Virus record (IMG/VR): IMGVR_UViG_3300027917_000021
Location: 1-64,000 of that record
DNA from: a virus
Length of the DNA: 64,000 nucleotides
Reading direction: 5' to 3' (one strand)
A model generated the notes under the pieces. That model did not search any database, was not told where the DNA came from, and saw nothing but the letters and a program-made list of their open reading frames with translations. The position numbers and the translations under genes are program-made. Numbering within the stretch: position 1 is the first letter of the stretch; the number at the start of each line of letters is the position of its first letter. Shown here one piece after another: positions 14,203-20,389 of this stretch.

Positions 14203-14632
14203 AGTTTACAGGCCATATATAAGGTAAATTATTAGGTTCTGTCCAATCATATTGAGAATAGAAAGAAAAATCTTTTCTTAATAGATTGGATCTATGACTC
14301 GCATGAAAATTTTCATCCCCTAACCAATGTGGAAGATGTATGACATCTGCTATGATAAAACGTGGCATATTATTTTTATATCCTTTAAGTATCCATGTAT
14401 CTACTACGACATTATAATATTTCGTAAGAGCGTCCTCATATCCTTCCCACATTAAAACAGCTGGATGGTTTATCCACCCCTTAGGTACATTTTTGTCTCC
14501 TTTTTGAATAGCTTTTCTTCTTTCTAGGACATTCAAAATTTGATATGCCTCTACTCGCTGTTTTCCAAGCCTTCTGTAATCTAATATTTTTGCACTTACA
14601 TTAAAATCCGGATAAGGTAAAAAAGTTTGCAT
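14159..14632 (-). CDS. Pyrimidine-dimer DNA glycosylase family protein
   Basis: 157 residues. Start MQTFLPYPDFNVSAKILDYRRLGKQRVEAYQIL, then INHPAVLMWEGYEDAL and FHASHRSNLLRKDFSFY. These are the conserved blocks of the T4 DenV-related pyrimidine-dimer glycosylase family (PF03013 type). The likely role is base-excision repair of UV damage or a related activity. A long interior insertion is present compared with T4 DenV. Confidence 0.7.
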   Translation of the reverse strand: MQTFLPYPDFNVSAKILDYRRLGKQRVEAYQILNVLERRKAIQKGDKNVPKGWINHPAVLMWEGYEDALTKYYNVVVDTWILKGYKNNMPRFIIADVIHLPHWLGDENFHASHRSNLLRKDFSFYSQYDWTEPNNLPYIWPVNYAQSLSNSTYNNKQ

Positions 14633-14635
14633 AAT

Positions 14636-14857
14636 TTATCTGGGTTTATAAGCACGTATAAACTCAAAACGTCCACTTCTCATAGGAGGCCCTCCTGGAT
14701 ATGCGTGCTTTATTTGTTTATTGAAAAATAAACTCATAGAAAAATCTTGGGTTTCCCATTTTTTCTTCAATTTTTCTAAAGCTTCGGTGACTTTAACTTT
14801 ATCAGTTATTTCATCGAATACTGTTTCTTGTGTAACGTGAACTATACGTTTTTTCAT
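14636..14857 (-). CDS. tRNA-following mini-protein, 73 aa
   Basis: ATG 2 bases after tRNA-Leu(CAA). Starts MKKRIVHVTQETVF, helical middle (VTEALEKLKKKWE), C-terminus GRFEFIRAYKPR. Function unknown. Confidence 0.6.
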   Translation of the reverse strand: MKKRIVHVTQETVFDEITDKVKVTEALEKLKKKWETQDFSMSLFFNKQIKHAYPGGPPMRSGRFEFIRAYKPR

Positions 14858-14859
14858 TG

Positions 14860-14945
14860 TAGGCAAGGTAGGGTTTGAACCTACACCCCATCACGGTGGG
14901 ACTAGAGTTTGAACCTAGCGCGTCTTCCAATTCCGCCACTTGCCC
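14860..14945 (-). tRNA. tRNA-Leu(CAA)
   Basis: Acceptor GGGCAAG/CTTGCCT, anticodon arm CTAGG-TTCAAAC-TCTAG, long variable arm. Confidence 0.92.
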
Positions 14946-15163
14946 TAAGCATCGAAAAAGATTTTTAATATTATAGATGCTATTTCATTTGATTTTTTAA
15001 GTGAAAGATCACTATTATCTTTTATAGCCATGGCTAAATTAGCTCTCCAGCCTACATGATATCCTTTATCTGTTTTTAGTGCTTTTCCTAATGTGTCCAT
15101 TGCGTCTTCGATATGGTTCTTTTTTACAAGAACTTCTTTTCTTACAAATTTTACTTTTTTCAT
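14945..15163 (-). CDS. tRNA-following mini-protein, 72 aa
   Basis: ATG 2 bases after tRNA-Leu(TAA). Starts MKKVKFVRKEVLVKK, then a helical domain (IEDAMDTLGKALKTDKGYHVGWRANLAMAIKDN). The last base of its TAG stop is the first base of tRNA-Leu(CAA). Function unknown. Confidence 0.65.
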   Translation of the reverse strand: MKKVKFVRKEVLVKKNHIEDAMDTLGKALKTDKGYHVGWRANLAMAIKDNSDLSLKKSNEIASIILKIFFDA

Positions 15164-15165
15164 AG

Positions 15166-15249
15166 TAGGGATGGAAGGGGTCGAACCTTCACGATATTTC
15201 TATCACGGAATTTTAGGTCCCGCGCGCCTGCCGATTACGCCACATCCCC
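15166..15249 (-). tRNA. tRNA-Leu(TAA)
   Basis: Acceptor GGGGATG/CATCCCT, long variable arm, anticodon TAA in loop CCTAAAA. Position 33 reads C rather than U, so its activity is less certain. Confidence 0.85.
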
Positions 15250-15425
15250 AAAAAAAAGAGGTAGTTATCAGCTATAAGCATTAGTCTTATGTGGCCGGAA
15301 ACATTTGAGTTCTGCTCGGGTTAGCCTATTATGTTCGAGCCTTTAGCTACCAGAATGTTCACATAACCATCATTTCCCCTGCCAGGTAGGAATACCAAAC
15401 ACTATTATTGTAACTACCTCTCTCC
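15250..15425 (-). ncRNA. Rod-like RNA with closing terminator helix
   Basis: GAGGTAGTTA at the 5' end (15411-15420) pairs with TAACTACCTC (15258-15267), followed by eight T. Inside, TTATGTG/CACATAA, AACATT/AATGTT and GCTCG/CGAGC pair in nested order. The result is one long imperfect hairpin of about 165 nt. The shape recalls 6S RNA or Y RNA, but no family motif is recognised. It follows the 174-residue gene by 7 bases. Confidence 0.45.
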
Positions 15426-15431
15426 CACTAC

Positions 15432-15956
15432 TTACCGGCCAAAATTGACCAGAGCAGCAGGAATATCAATATCTACTTTTGTCGCATTGGCAAGTGCAAC
15501 AGTCTGTCGTATATCCGCTGCATGTTTATTGGCAGCATTACGAACTTTTGTCGCATCTTCTTTGGCAATACTTCTTTTTGCATGTACCTCATCTTTATTA
15601 CGTACACGATCATATGTATCACCCCACCCACGGCGTGATGTTTCTTTGTCAACAGTAAGTATTTTCCATGTAGACGCAAAACGGCTAGCCATGCCAATTG
15701 CCTTAATCGCATATGCTAAAGTTTTTTCTTCTCCAGCAATTTCTACTTTGACATAAAGATTGTATCTTTGCTGTGCTTCTTCAAGTTTAGCTACAGCATC
15801 TTCTGCTTTTTTATAATCCTCTGCAACTACTATAGGATCCACTTTATCATTATCATCAAAATAGTAAAGTGAATTTTTCAAATCAGTTGCAGCTCCATCT
15901 AGCACTGTACGCCAATGACGTAGTGCTTCTCTTAACTGATATCCAGTTACTTTCAT
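15432..15956 (-). CDS. Helical protein, 174 aa
   Basis: Almost entirely predicted helix, Ala/Lys/Asp-rich (DYKKAEDAVAKLEEAQQRYNLYV, AKRSIAKEDATKVRNAANKHAADI). Start MKVTGYQLREALRHWR; overlaps the upstream stop (ATGA). No signal peptide, no family recognised. It could be a structural or scaffold protein. Confidence 0.75.
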   Translation of the reverse strand: MKVTGYQLREALRHWRTVLDGAATDLKNSLYYFDDNDKVDPIVVAEDYKKAEDAVAKLEEAQQRYNLYVKVEIAGEEKTLAYAIKAIGMASRFASTWKILTVDKETSRRGWGDTYDRVRNKDEVHAKRSIAKEDATKVRNAANKHAADIRQTVALANATKVDIDIPAALVNFGR

Positions 15957-16150
15957 TGTTTTCCTTCCGTTAAAATTATTTCTTTTGGTAATACTTGGCT
16001 ACGAACAAATACCCAGCTTAAATGATTTTCTCTGGCTGTTAATATCCAACCTGAGCCTGAGCCTTCATCCATAGATCTAGGAATTACCTGACTACTATCA
16101 ACACTTTTTATAATTAGTTGATTTCTAGAATGTACTTTTATTTGCTTCAT
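15953..16150 (-). CDS. tRNA-following mini-protein, 65 aa
   Basis: ATG 2 bases after tRNA-Ser(TGA). Starts MKQIKVHSRNQLIIKS; includes GSGSGWILTARENHLSWVFV, beta-rich. Function unknown. Coupled to the next gene by ATGA. Confidence 0.6.
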   Translation of the reverse strand: MKQIKVHSRNQLIIKSVDSSQVIPRSMDEGSGSGWILTARENHLSWVFVRSQVLPKEIILTEGKQ

Positions 16151-16152
16151 AG

Positions 16153-16244
16153 AGGTGGGTTAGAGATTCGAACTCTAAAACCGCTTTTCAACGGCCACGC
16201 TGTTTTCAAGACAGGTCCCCGCGCCAAATGAGGTCAGACCCACC
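16153..16244 (-). tRNA. tRNA-Ser(TGA)
   Basis: Acceptor GGTGGGT/ACCCACC, anticodon TGA in loop CTTGAAA, long variable arm; discriminator T. Confidence 0.9.
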
Positions 16245-16327
16245 TAGTTGGCGAGAGCTTTATAAACATTAACTCATAATCACTATCTACTCTCGCTTAG
16301 AGTAGTGAATAGACCTAATGCCATAAG

Positions 16328-16403
16328 CGGGGCATAACGGATTTGAACCGATGGTCTCCTGCGTGACAGGCAGGCGCTTTAAGCCAAGCTAAGCTAATAC
16401 CCC
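16328..16403 (-). tRNA. tRNA-Asp(GTC)
   Basis: Acceptor GGGGTAT/ATGCCCC, anticodon arm CCTGC-CTGTCAC-GCAGG, G73. Confidence 0.93.
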
Positions 16404-16409
16404 GTTTTT

Positions 16410-16832
16410 TTATTTTTGATACTCATAGATTTCAAATGCCGAATTCTTTATAAATGATTTATATGGTAAATGTACAACTCTCTGTGAATATGTTTTATAA
16501 TGTATGTCTTCCTTGATATCTCGACGTACTGTAAAATACGCTTTTCCATTTTTTGTTAATAATTTATTTATGTGCTTGATTATCTTTTCTTGTTCTTCTT
16601 CTGTTACAACACATAATATGTAATTACAAATTATGACATCATATTTACCTGTTGGTGTAATGTTGTGCCAGTGTGGATCATATCGTTCCAAATTATTTAT
16701 AAATTGGTAATCTATTGATTTTCCACATCCATAATCAAGCATTCTTTTCCCAGTCAATACTCCATAAACTAATAGCATTGCTGTTGGACTAGATATTTTT
16801 TTTCTCACTATTGCAGTTCGCGCGTTTGACAA
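16410..16832 (-). CDS. Class I SAM-dependent methyltransferase
   Basis: 140 residues. SAM-binding motif I is MLDYGCGKSIDYQF and motif IV-like is YDVIICNYILCVV. Together with LTKNGKAYFTVRRD this fits a short Rossmann methyltransferase. Substrate unknown; tRNA or nucleic acid is possible given the location. Shorter than the family norm (about 200), so peripheral elements may be missing. Confidence 0.75.
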   Translation of the reverse strand: MSNARTAIVRKKISSPTAMLLVYGVLTGKRMLDYGCGKSIDYQFINNLERYDPHWHNITPTGKYDVIICNYILCVVTEEEQEKIIKHINKLLTKNGKAYFTVRRDIKEDIHYKTYSQRVVHLPYKSFIKNSAFEIYEYQK

Positions 16833-16992
16833 GATCTTTCATGGTTAAATCATATATTCCTATATGATTAATGTATTCATATTTTGTGCCTTGTTCTGTC
16901 GTATAAAATAAAACCTGTTTAAACAGCCCAAGGACTTCTAAATCAGTACTCCACGTAGTGCTTAGTACTGATGGATATGTTCTCACTATCAT
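16789..16992 (-). CDS. tRNA-following mini-protein, 67 aa
   Basis: ATG 2 bases after the tRNA-Met at 16995; an upstream extension would be read from the tRNA itself. Starts MIVRTYPSVLSTT; beta-rich (LEVLGLFKQVLFYTTEQG). Overlaps the methyltransferase start by 44 bases. Function unknown. Confidence 0.55.
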   Translation of the reverse strand: MIVRTYPSVLSTTWSTDLEVLGLFKQVLFYTTEQGTKYEYINHIGIYDLTMKDLVKRANCNSEKKNI

Positions 16993-16994
16993 AG

Positions 16995-17067
16995 TTGGCC
17001 CAACAGGGCTTGAACCTGTGACCGGTGCATTATGAGTGCACTGCTCTACCAACTGAGCTATGGGCCA
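16995..17067 (-). tRNA. tRNA-Met(CAT), elongator type
   Basis: Acceptor TGGCCCA/TGGGCCA fully paired, anticodon arm GTGCA-CTCATAA-TGCAC, elongator D-arm. Lysidine-type tRNA-Ile(CAT) cannot be excluded. Confidence 0.88.
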
Positions 17068-17080
17068 TAATAAAACATAG

Positions 17081-17153
17081 TGGTACCGCCTGGACTTGAA
17101 CCAGGGACCATTCGGATATCAGCCGAATGCTCCACCAACTGAGCTACGGTACC
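17081..17153 (-). tRNA. tRNA-Ile(GAT)
   Basis: Acceptor GGTACCG/CGGTACC, anticodon arm TTCGG-CTGATAT-CCGAA. Followed after CT by an ATG that opens a frame of only six codons into tRNA-Met, a likely remnant of a mini-gene. Confidence 0.94.
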
Positions 17154-17162
17154 GCCGGACAA

Positions 17163-17543
17163 TTACTTGTCCAGTTTGCACAGATATTTCTCAAAATCCG
17201 TTGGCGTGGCTTCCAGGTCAATTTTTTTAACTTCTGGTGCTTCGAACAGATCCTCATAGTTTCTGTTTTCATTCCGGTCGTTACCAAATAGACGATCCAT
17301 AATATCATCTGCACGACGAGGAAATATTTCATTTATATATCCTTCACGTGACATGATTTTAACCGCATTATCAAAACGGGCATTGACCATCTTGAAGCCT
17401 TGCTTTTTGTTTAGAGGATGAATCTCACCTTCTCCATAAACGGAAATAGTACGAGCAAACTTCACCCCATTTTCATTTGAGAAAACACCTACTGTTACGA
17501 TAGGGTGGTTACCCTCATCATACAGGTAATATACACGTCTCAT
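17163..17543 (-). CDS. Hypothetical protein, 126 aa
   Basis: Beta-rich first half (MRRVYYLYDEGNHPIVTVGVF, FARTISVYGEGEI), acidic second half. Overlaps the upstream stop by 4 bases (ATGA). No family recognised. Confidence 0.75.
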   Translation of the reverse strand: MRRVYYLYDEGNHPIVTVGVFSNENGVKFARTISVYGEGEIHPLNKKQGFKMVNARFDNAVKIMSREGYINEIFPRRADDIMDRLFGNDRNENRNYEDLFEAPEVKKIDLEATPTDFEKYLCKLDK

Positions 17544-17788
17544 GACGGGTCTCCTTCTTTAATGGTTTCTTCCAGTTCTTCCATTATTTCTTGTTGTAAT
17601 CTTTCAAAGGCATAATCTGGAACCTTATGCCCTGCTTTTATATGCTCCACTAAGTGATTTAATGCATCAAGCCTAGTTTTAAATATATCTTTACCATATT
17701 TATCAAAACCACACCAACAACACTGGAAGCCTTCACCGGTGGCCAAAAAATAAATGTCGCTGTCTTCACCAAATCTACAATATGACAT
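17540..17788 (-). CDS. Conserved small Cys protein, 82 aa
   Basis: MSYCRFGEDSDIYFLATGEGFQCCWCGF, then a helical DALNHLVEHIKAGHKVPDYAFERL. This layout is common in small proteins of phages and actinobacteria and probably binds metal. SD AGGAGG lies in the end of the upstream mini-gene. Confidence 0.75.
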   Translation of the reverse strand: MSYCRFGEDSDIYFLATGEGFQCCWCGFDKYGKDIFKTRLDALNHLVEHIKAGHKVPDYAFERLQQEIMEELEETIKEGDPS

Positions 17789-17792
17789 TTTA

Positions 17793-17948
17793 TTAACAAC
17801 CTCCTATAAAATGATTTTCTTTTATATCAGTAAAATCGGTGAATAGTTTATTTTGATATAAGTAAATAGTACAAAATAATACATCATTTCTTGTCATATC
17901 ATGATATATTTCTGTTACAGCGTTCGCTGTCATAATTTTTATTTTCAC
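17793..17948 (-). CDS. tRNA-following mini-protein with GTG start, 51 aa
   Basis: The GTG is one base after the tRNA-Gln discriminator. Starts MKIKIMTANAV, then EIYHDMTRNDVLFCTIYLY. Ends GGC with AGGAGG forming the SD of the next gene. Too short for most gene finders, but it fits the neighbouring pattern. Function unknown. Confidence 0.5.
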   Translation of the reverse strand: MKIKIMTANAVTEIYHDMTRNDVLFCTIYLYQNKLFTDFTDIKENHFIGGC

Positions 17949-17949
17949 G

Positions 17950-18022
17950 CTGGGGCGGAAGGGCTCGAACCTCCGACATTCGGGTCCAAGGCCCGACGTT
18001 CCACCAACTGAACTACACCCCA
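17950..18022 (-). tRNA. tRNA-Gln(TTG)
   Basis: Acceptor TGGGGTG/CGCCCCA with G73, typical of Gln. Anticodon stem TCGGG/CCCGA with loop CCTTGGA, so position 33 is C. Confidence 0.8.
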
Positions 18023-18023
18023 G

Positions 18024-18473
18024 TTAGTCTATCATTAAAGGTACTACGTTCTCATACCAATATGATTGATTACCTATTTTATTTTTTCTTATTTCAGGAT
18101 GTTCATGAAATATTTTAAGAATTAATTTGGATCTTTCTTTGCTTTCTTCCACATCAAAGCCCTGATAATCATCTCCTACCATCATCCATTTATGATGATA
18201 TATGGGGCCAGTATCATTACGATACCAGAGTTGTCTTAAATCTGTCCACACCATTTGAATAGCCGGCTCTGCATGCCCATCAAAATTAAAGCAGCTAATA
18301 ACAGATGTATGCTGAAGAGTCATATCATATTTTAGTATATCCATGCCAGGCATGTCTTTACCATCCATTCGTAATGCTCTGGTTATATAAAGCCAGTCTG
18401 GTATGTCCCAATGATCTATATAATCTTTATGAATGTAAAGATTATTTCTTACAATTTTTCCTGGTTTTCTCAT
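18024..18473 (-). CDS. Hypothetical protein, 149 aa
   Basis: Trp/His/Asp-rich (YIDHWDIPDWLYITRALRMDGK, MVWTDLRQLWYRND), soluble. No SD; preceded by about 180 bases of non-coding sequence. No family recognised. Confidence 0.7.
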   Translation of the reverse strand: MRKPGKIVRNNLYIHKDYIDHWDIPDWLYITRALRMDGKDMPGMDILKYDMTLQHTSVISCFNFDGHAEPAIQMVWTDLRQLWYRNDTGPIYHHKWMMVGDDYQGFDVEESKERSKLILKIFHEHPEIRKNKIGNQSYWYENVVPLMID

Positions 18474-18656
18474 AATTAATGACGGTAGTCGCGCGGATTA
18501 CGTGCCAAAATTCACCAATATTGGCGCTTTCGTAGCACAACGCGCTTTCCCGCCCATTTTTTGCAAATACATTTCGGATTACGCACTCACCCGGATGAAC
18601 CCGGTAATCACCAACGTCAGAAGTCAGTTAACGGAGTACAACGTTTTCTAAGCAAG
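18474..18656 (-). other. Non-coding leader/spacer, 183 bases
   Basis: No ORF. GC-richer than its surroundings, with AAAGCGC/GCGCTTT and GGATTACG repeats that could fold. It could be a 5' leader of the 149-residue gene or the 3' trailer of tRNA-Asn. Confidence 0.4.
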
Positions 18657-18729
18657 CTCACGAGGAAGGAATCGAACCTACAACCGTTGCCTTAACAGGG
18701 CACAGCTCTGCCTATTGAGCTACTCGTGA
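18657..18729 (-). tRNA. tRNA-Asn(GTT)
   Basis: Acceptor TCACGAG/CTCGTGA, anticodon loop CTGTTAA, G73. Confidence 0.92.
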
Positions 18730-18836
18730 GTATTCTGAATGTATAGGGCGTAAACACTAGCTTTTGGCGTATTGCAATACCCCACAAACTCCTAAATTTC
18801 AAAGAACCTACATTAACAATTTATTGTTTTCATACA

Positions 18837-18879
18837 ATAAAAAAGGGGAAAGTCGCTATTGGGTTGGCGGCTTCCCCCT
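18837..18879 (-). terminator. Rho-independent terminator
   Basis: Minus strand GGGGGAAG..CTTTCCCC hairpin followed by TTTTTTATT. Confidence 0.7.
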
Positions 18880-19032
18880 ATTACAGAAAGGAGAGAAAAT
18901 GAAAGCGAGAATGAACCGCCTACTGCATAATAGGATCTCCATTATTGCTAAATTGTGGACGTTCGTATCCTGTGCCCACGTGGAGCCTATTACATAAGGA
19001 GGACCATGATATGGTTGCAGTGCGTTTCATGT
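18845..19032 (-). ncRNA. Candidate small RNA with anti-SD segments
   Basis: It lies between a class A promoter (19037-19065) and a terminator (18837-18879) on the minus strand and has no minus-strand ORF. It contains GGTCCTCCTTATG and TCTCTCCTTTCTG, complementary to SD-start regions. Read on the plus strand, the same bases are two short frames with good SD sites (18899-18997 and 19006-19038). Either reading may be the real one. Confidence 0.4.
18899..18997 (+). CDS. Possible 32-residue peptide
   Basis: AAAGGAGAG lies 4 bases before the ATG; product begins MKARMNRLLHNRIS and is basic and hydrophobic. A second 10-codon frame after AAGGAGG follows at 19006. No plus-strand promoter is visible, and the region may instead be a minus-strand RNA. 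Confidence 0.25.
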   Translation: MKARMNRLLHNRISIIAKLWTFVSCAHVEPIT

Positions 19033-19036
19033 CTAT

Positions 19037-19065
19037 AATATAATATAATTATACCAAAAAAGCAA
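19037..19065 (-). promoter_or_regulatory. Class A promoter
   Basis: TTGCTT at 19060-19065, TATATT at 19037-19042, 17-base spacer. Confidence 0.6.
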
Positions 19066-19072
19066 CAATAAT

Positions 19073-19300
19073 TTATTCGCTTTCAAGAATTGGTAATGCT
19101 TCTTCTGCTATTTCTCTTGCTTGTTTAATGGATTTTGCTTTAACGATAGAATATAATGCGTTTTCATACGAAGCAAGTTGATTCTCCAATTCGGGATCTA
19201 TTTTTGCATATGGTTCTTTGACAACTTTTGCTTTTTTGCGAAATGCAAAATACAAAGTAGTTCCAAGAAATATTACTGTGGTAATAACAAAAAAGTCCAT
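19073..19300 (-). CDS. Membrane-anchored small protein, 75 aa
   Basis: N-terminal transmembrane helix (FFVITTVIFLGTTLYFAF) then a Lys-rich linker and an acidic helix (QAREIAEEALPILESE). SD AAGGAGA before the ATG. Function unknown. Confidence 0.75.
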   Translation of the reverse strand: MDFFVITTVIFLGTTLYFAFRKKAKVVKEPYAKIDPELENQLASYENALYSIVKAKSIKQAREIAEEALPILESE

Positions 19301-19509
19301 CTATTCTCCTTGTTATGATTTATTTGTACAAATAAAAAAGCAGAATGCGGGCATATCCCAATCGCTCACGAAAAATATCATTCATGAAATGATATCCAAC
19401 TACAACCTCGAAAATCGTAGTGAGCCCCTGGTGGTTTTCAGTCATGCCAGACTGCGAGGTTCTCATGGGTTGGTCTTCCTTGCGAAGATCCGGGCACATC
19501 CTGCTCTTG

Positions 19510-20108
19510 TGGAGCTGCCGGTCAAATGTTTTAAAAGATCCTCCTTCTGTTTCCAGTAGGTATCGGACTATCTCTTCATCTTCTATTTCTATTTAGAAGA
19601 GTTGGACGCTCTTGCTGGTAATTAAGAGGATTTACCTCTCCAGTAGTCTCTGCACCTTATGAAGATTTATCTTCATCTTGGCTCAGGGTTGCCATATACA
19701 CTGTACTTAGGTTTCCCTGAATTCATCCAATTTAATCGAAAAGTTCACACTTTAAGTCGACATTTTTTGAAATATCGAAACCGGGTCCGAACATATACAT
19801 TAAATTATTCTTTTACATTCATATCCGTTTAGGTATCATAAGCGTTGGCATGCTCTGCAAACGGATAAGGCCTGCATGCTCGCCTGATCTCCTTGATTTA
19901 AGCTCACTGACGGATCAGTCCAGATCGCCGAGTCAAACATTTACGACCATTGCATGCCGTGACATAACATGCTAGTCGTGGCTGTTAAGCAGCCATGCGG
20001 TATGTATTGCCAGTTATTCTGACAGTTGTAACTTGTTCTACGGCCATGTTACAGTAACGCCGGAATGAAATAATTTAACTTTTACATCCGTCGAATCCAT
20101 TCAGCCCC
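19510..20108 (-). ncRNA. ssrA: tmRNA (ssrA), interrupted by a group I intron
   Basis: The 5' end GGGGCTGAATGGATTCGACGG (20108 downward) is the canonical tmRNA start. The 3' end CAGCTCC with A73 (19510-19517) pairs with GGGGCTG and gives G3-U70, the alanine identity pair. T-stem CCGGT/ACCGG flanks the intron. The tag frame at 19985-20020 reads RITGNTYRMAA then TAA, ending in the AA needed for proteolysis. Spliced length is about 350 nt. CCA is not encoded. It rescues ribosomes on stop-less mRNA. Confidence 0.88.
19524..19773 (-). other. Small group I intron in the tmRNA T-loop
   Basis: About 250 bases, no ORF. P1 pairs exon UCGAU (ending 19774) with GUCGA in the intron, with a U-G pair at the 5' splice site. 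The core has CAGGGAAACCT and GCAACCCTGAGCC (P4 to P6), GGTGCAGAGACTA and GATAGTCC (P7, guanosine site). The 3' splice site is near 19522-19523; the exact base is uncertain. Confidence 0.85.
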
Positions 20109-20110
20109 AA

Positions 20111-20128
20111 AATTGACGTACGTCAATT
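20111..20128. repeat. ACGTACGT-centred palindrome, 18 bp
   Basis: AATTGACGT/ACGTCAATT, perfect, between the class B motif and the tmRNA 5' end; overlaps the stop of the 50-residue gene. Confidence 0.9.
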
Positions 20129-20275
20129 ATTATTCTTATACCAACGCCCATAGAAAATAAAAGCAGCAACACAAACTAACAGAACAACGCCTGCTACGAG
20201 TCCGCTTTGTGCTAATAATCCTATGCCGGCCGGTATAACTAATACCAATGGTAAAAGCCAACGTGGTTGTATCAT
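20123..20275 (-). CDS. Small two-helix membrane protein, 50 aa
   Basis: SD AGAGGA before the ATG. Two hydrophobic helices (WLLPLVLVIPAGIGLLA and VAGVVLLVCVAAFIFY), C-terminus GRWYKNNN. Shorter than common annotation cut-offs. Could be holin-like or an accessory membrane peptide. Confidence 0.6.
   Translation of the reverse strand: MIQPRWLLPLVLVIPAGIGLLAQSGLVAGVVLLVCVAAFIFYGRWYKNNN
20131..20142 (-). promoter_or_regulatory. Class B promoter motif upstream of tmRNA
   Basis: Minus strand GGTATAAGAATA, 22 bases before the tmRNA 5' end, inside the 3' end of the membrane gene. Confidence 0.6.
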
Positions 20276-20349
20276 TTTTTTCCTCTGGTTAACATCTATA
20301 ATATAACTAAATTGCTTATAGTATTCAATATCCTTATTCCAAGTTTTTA

Positions 20350-20379
20350 TTGACTTATAGGTCTTTTATTGATTATATT
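20350..20379 (+). promoter_or_regulatory. Class A promoter of the structural operon
   Basis: TTGACT at 20350, TATATT at 20374, 18-base spacer; the ATG is at 20390. Confidence 0.65.
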
Positions 20380-20389
20380 TATAGTACTT

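Noticed and set aside
19218-19559. Plus-strand 113-codon frame
   Set aside because: It is antisense to the tmRNA 3' end and its trailer, without promoter or SD.
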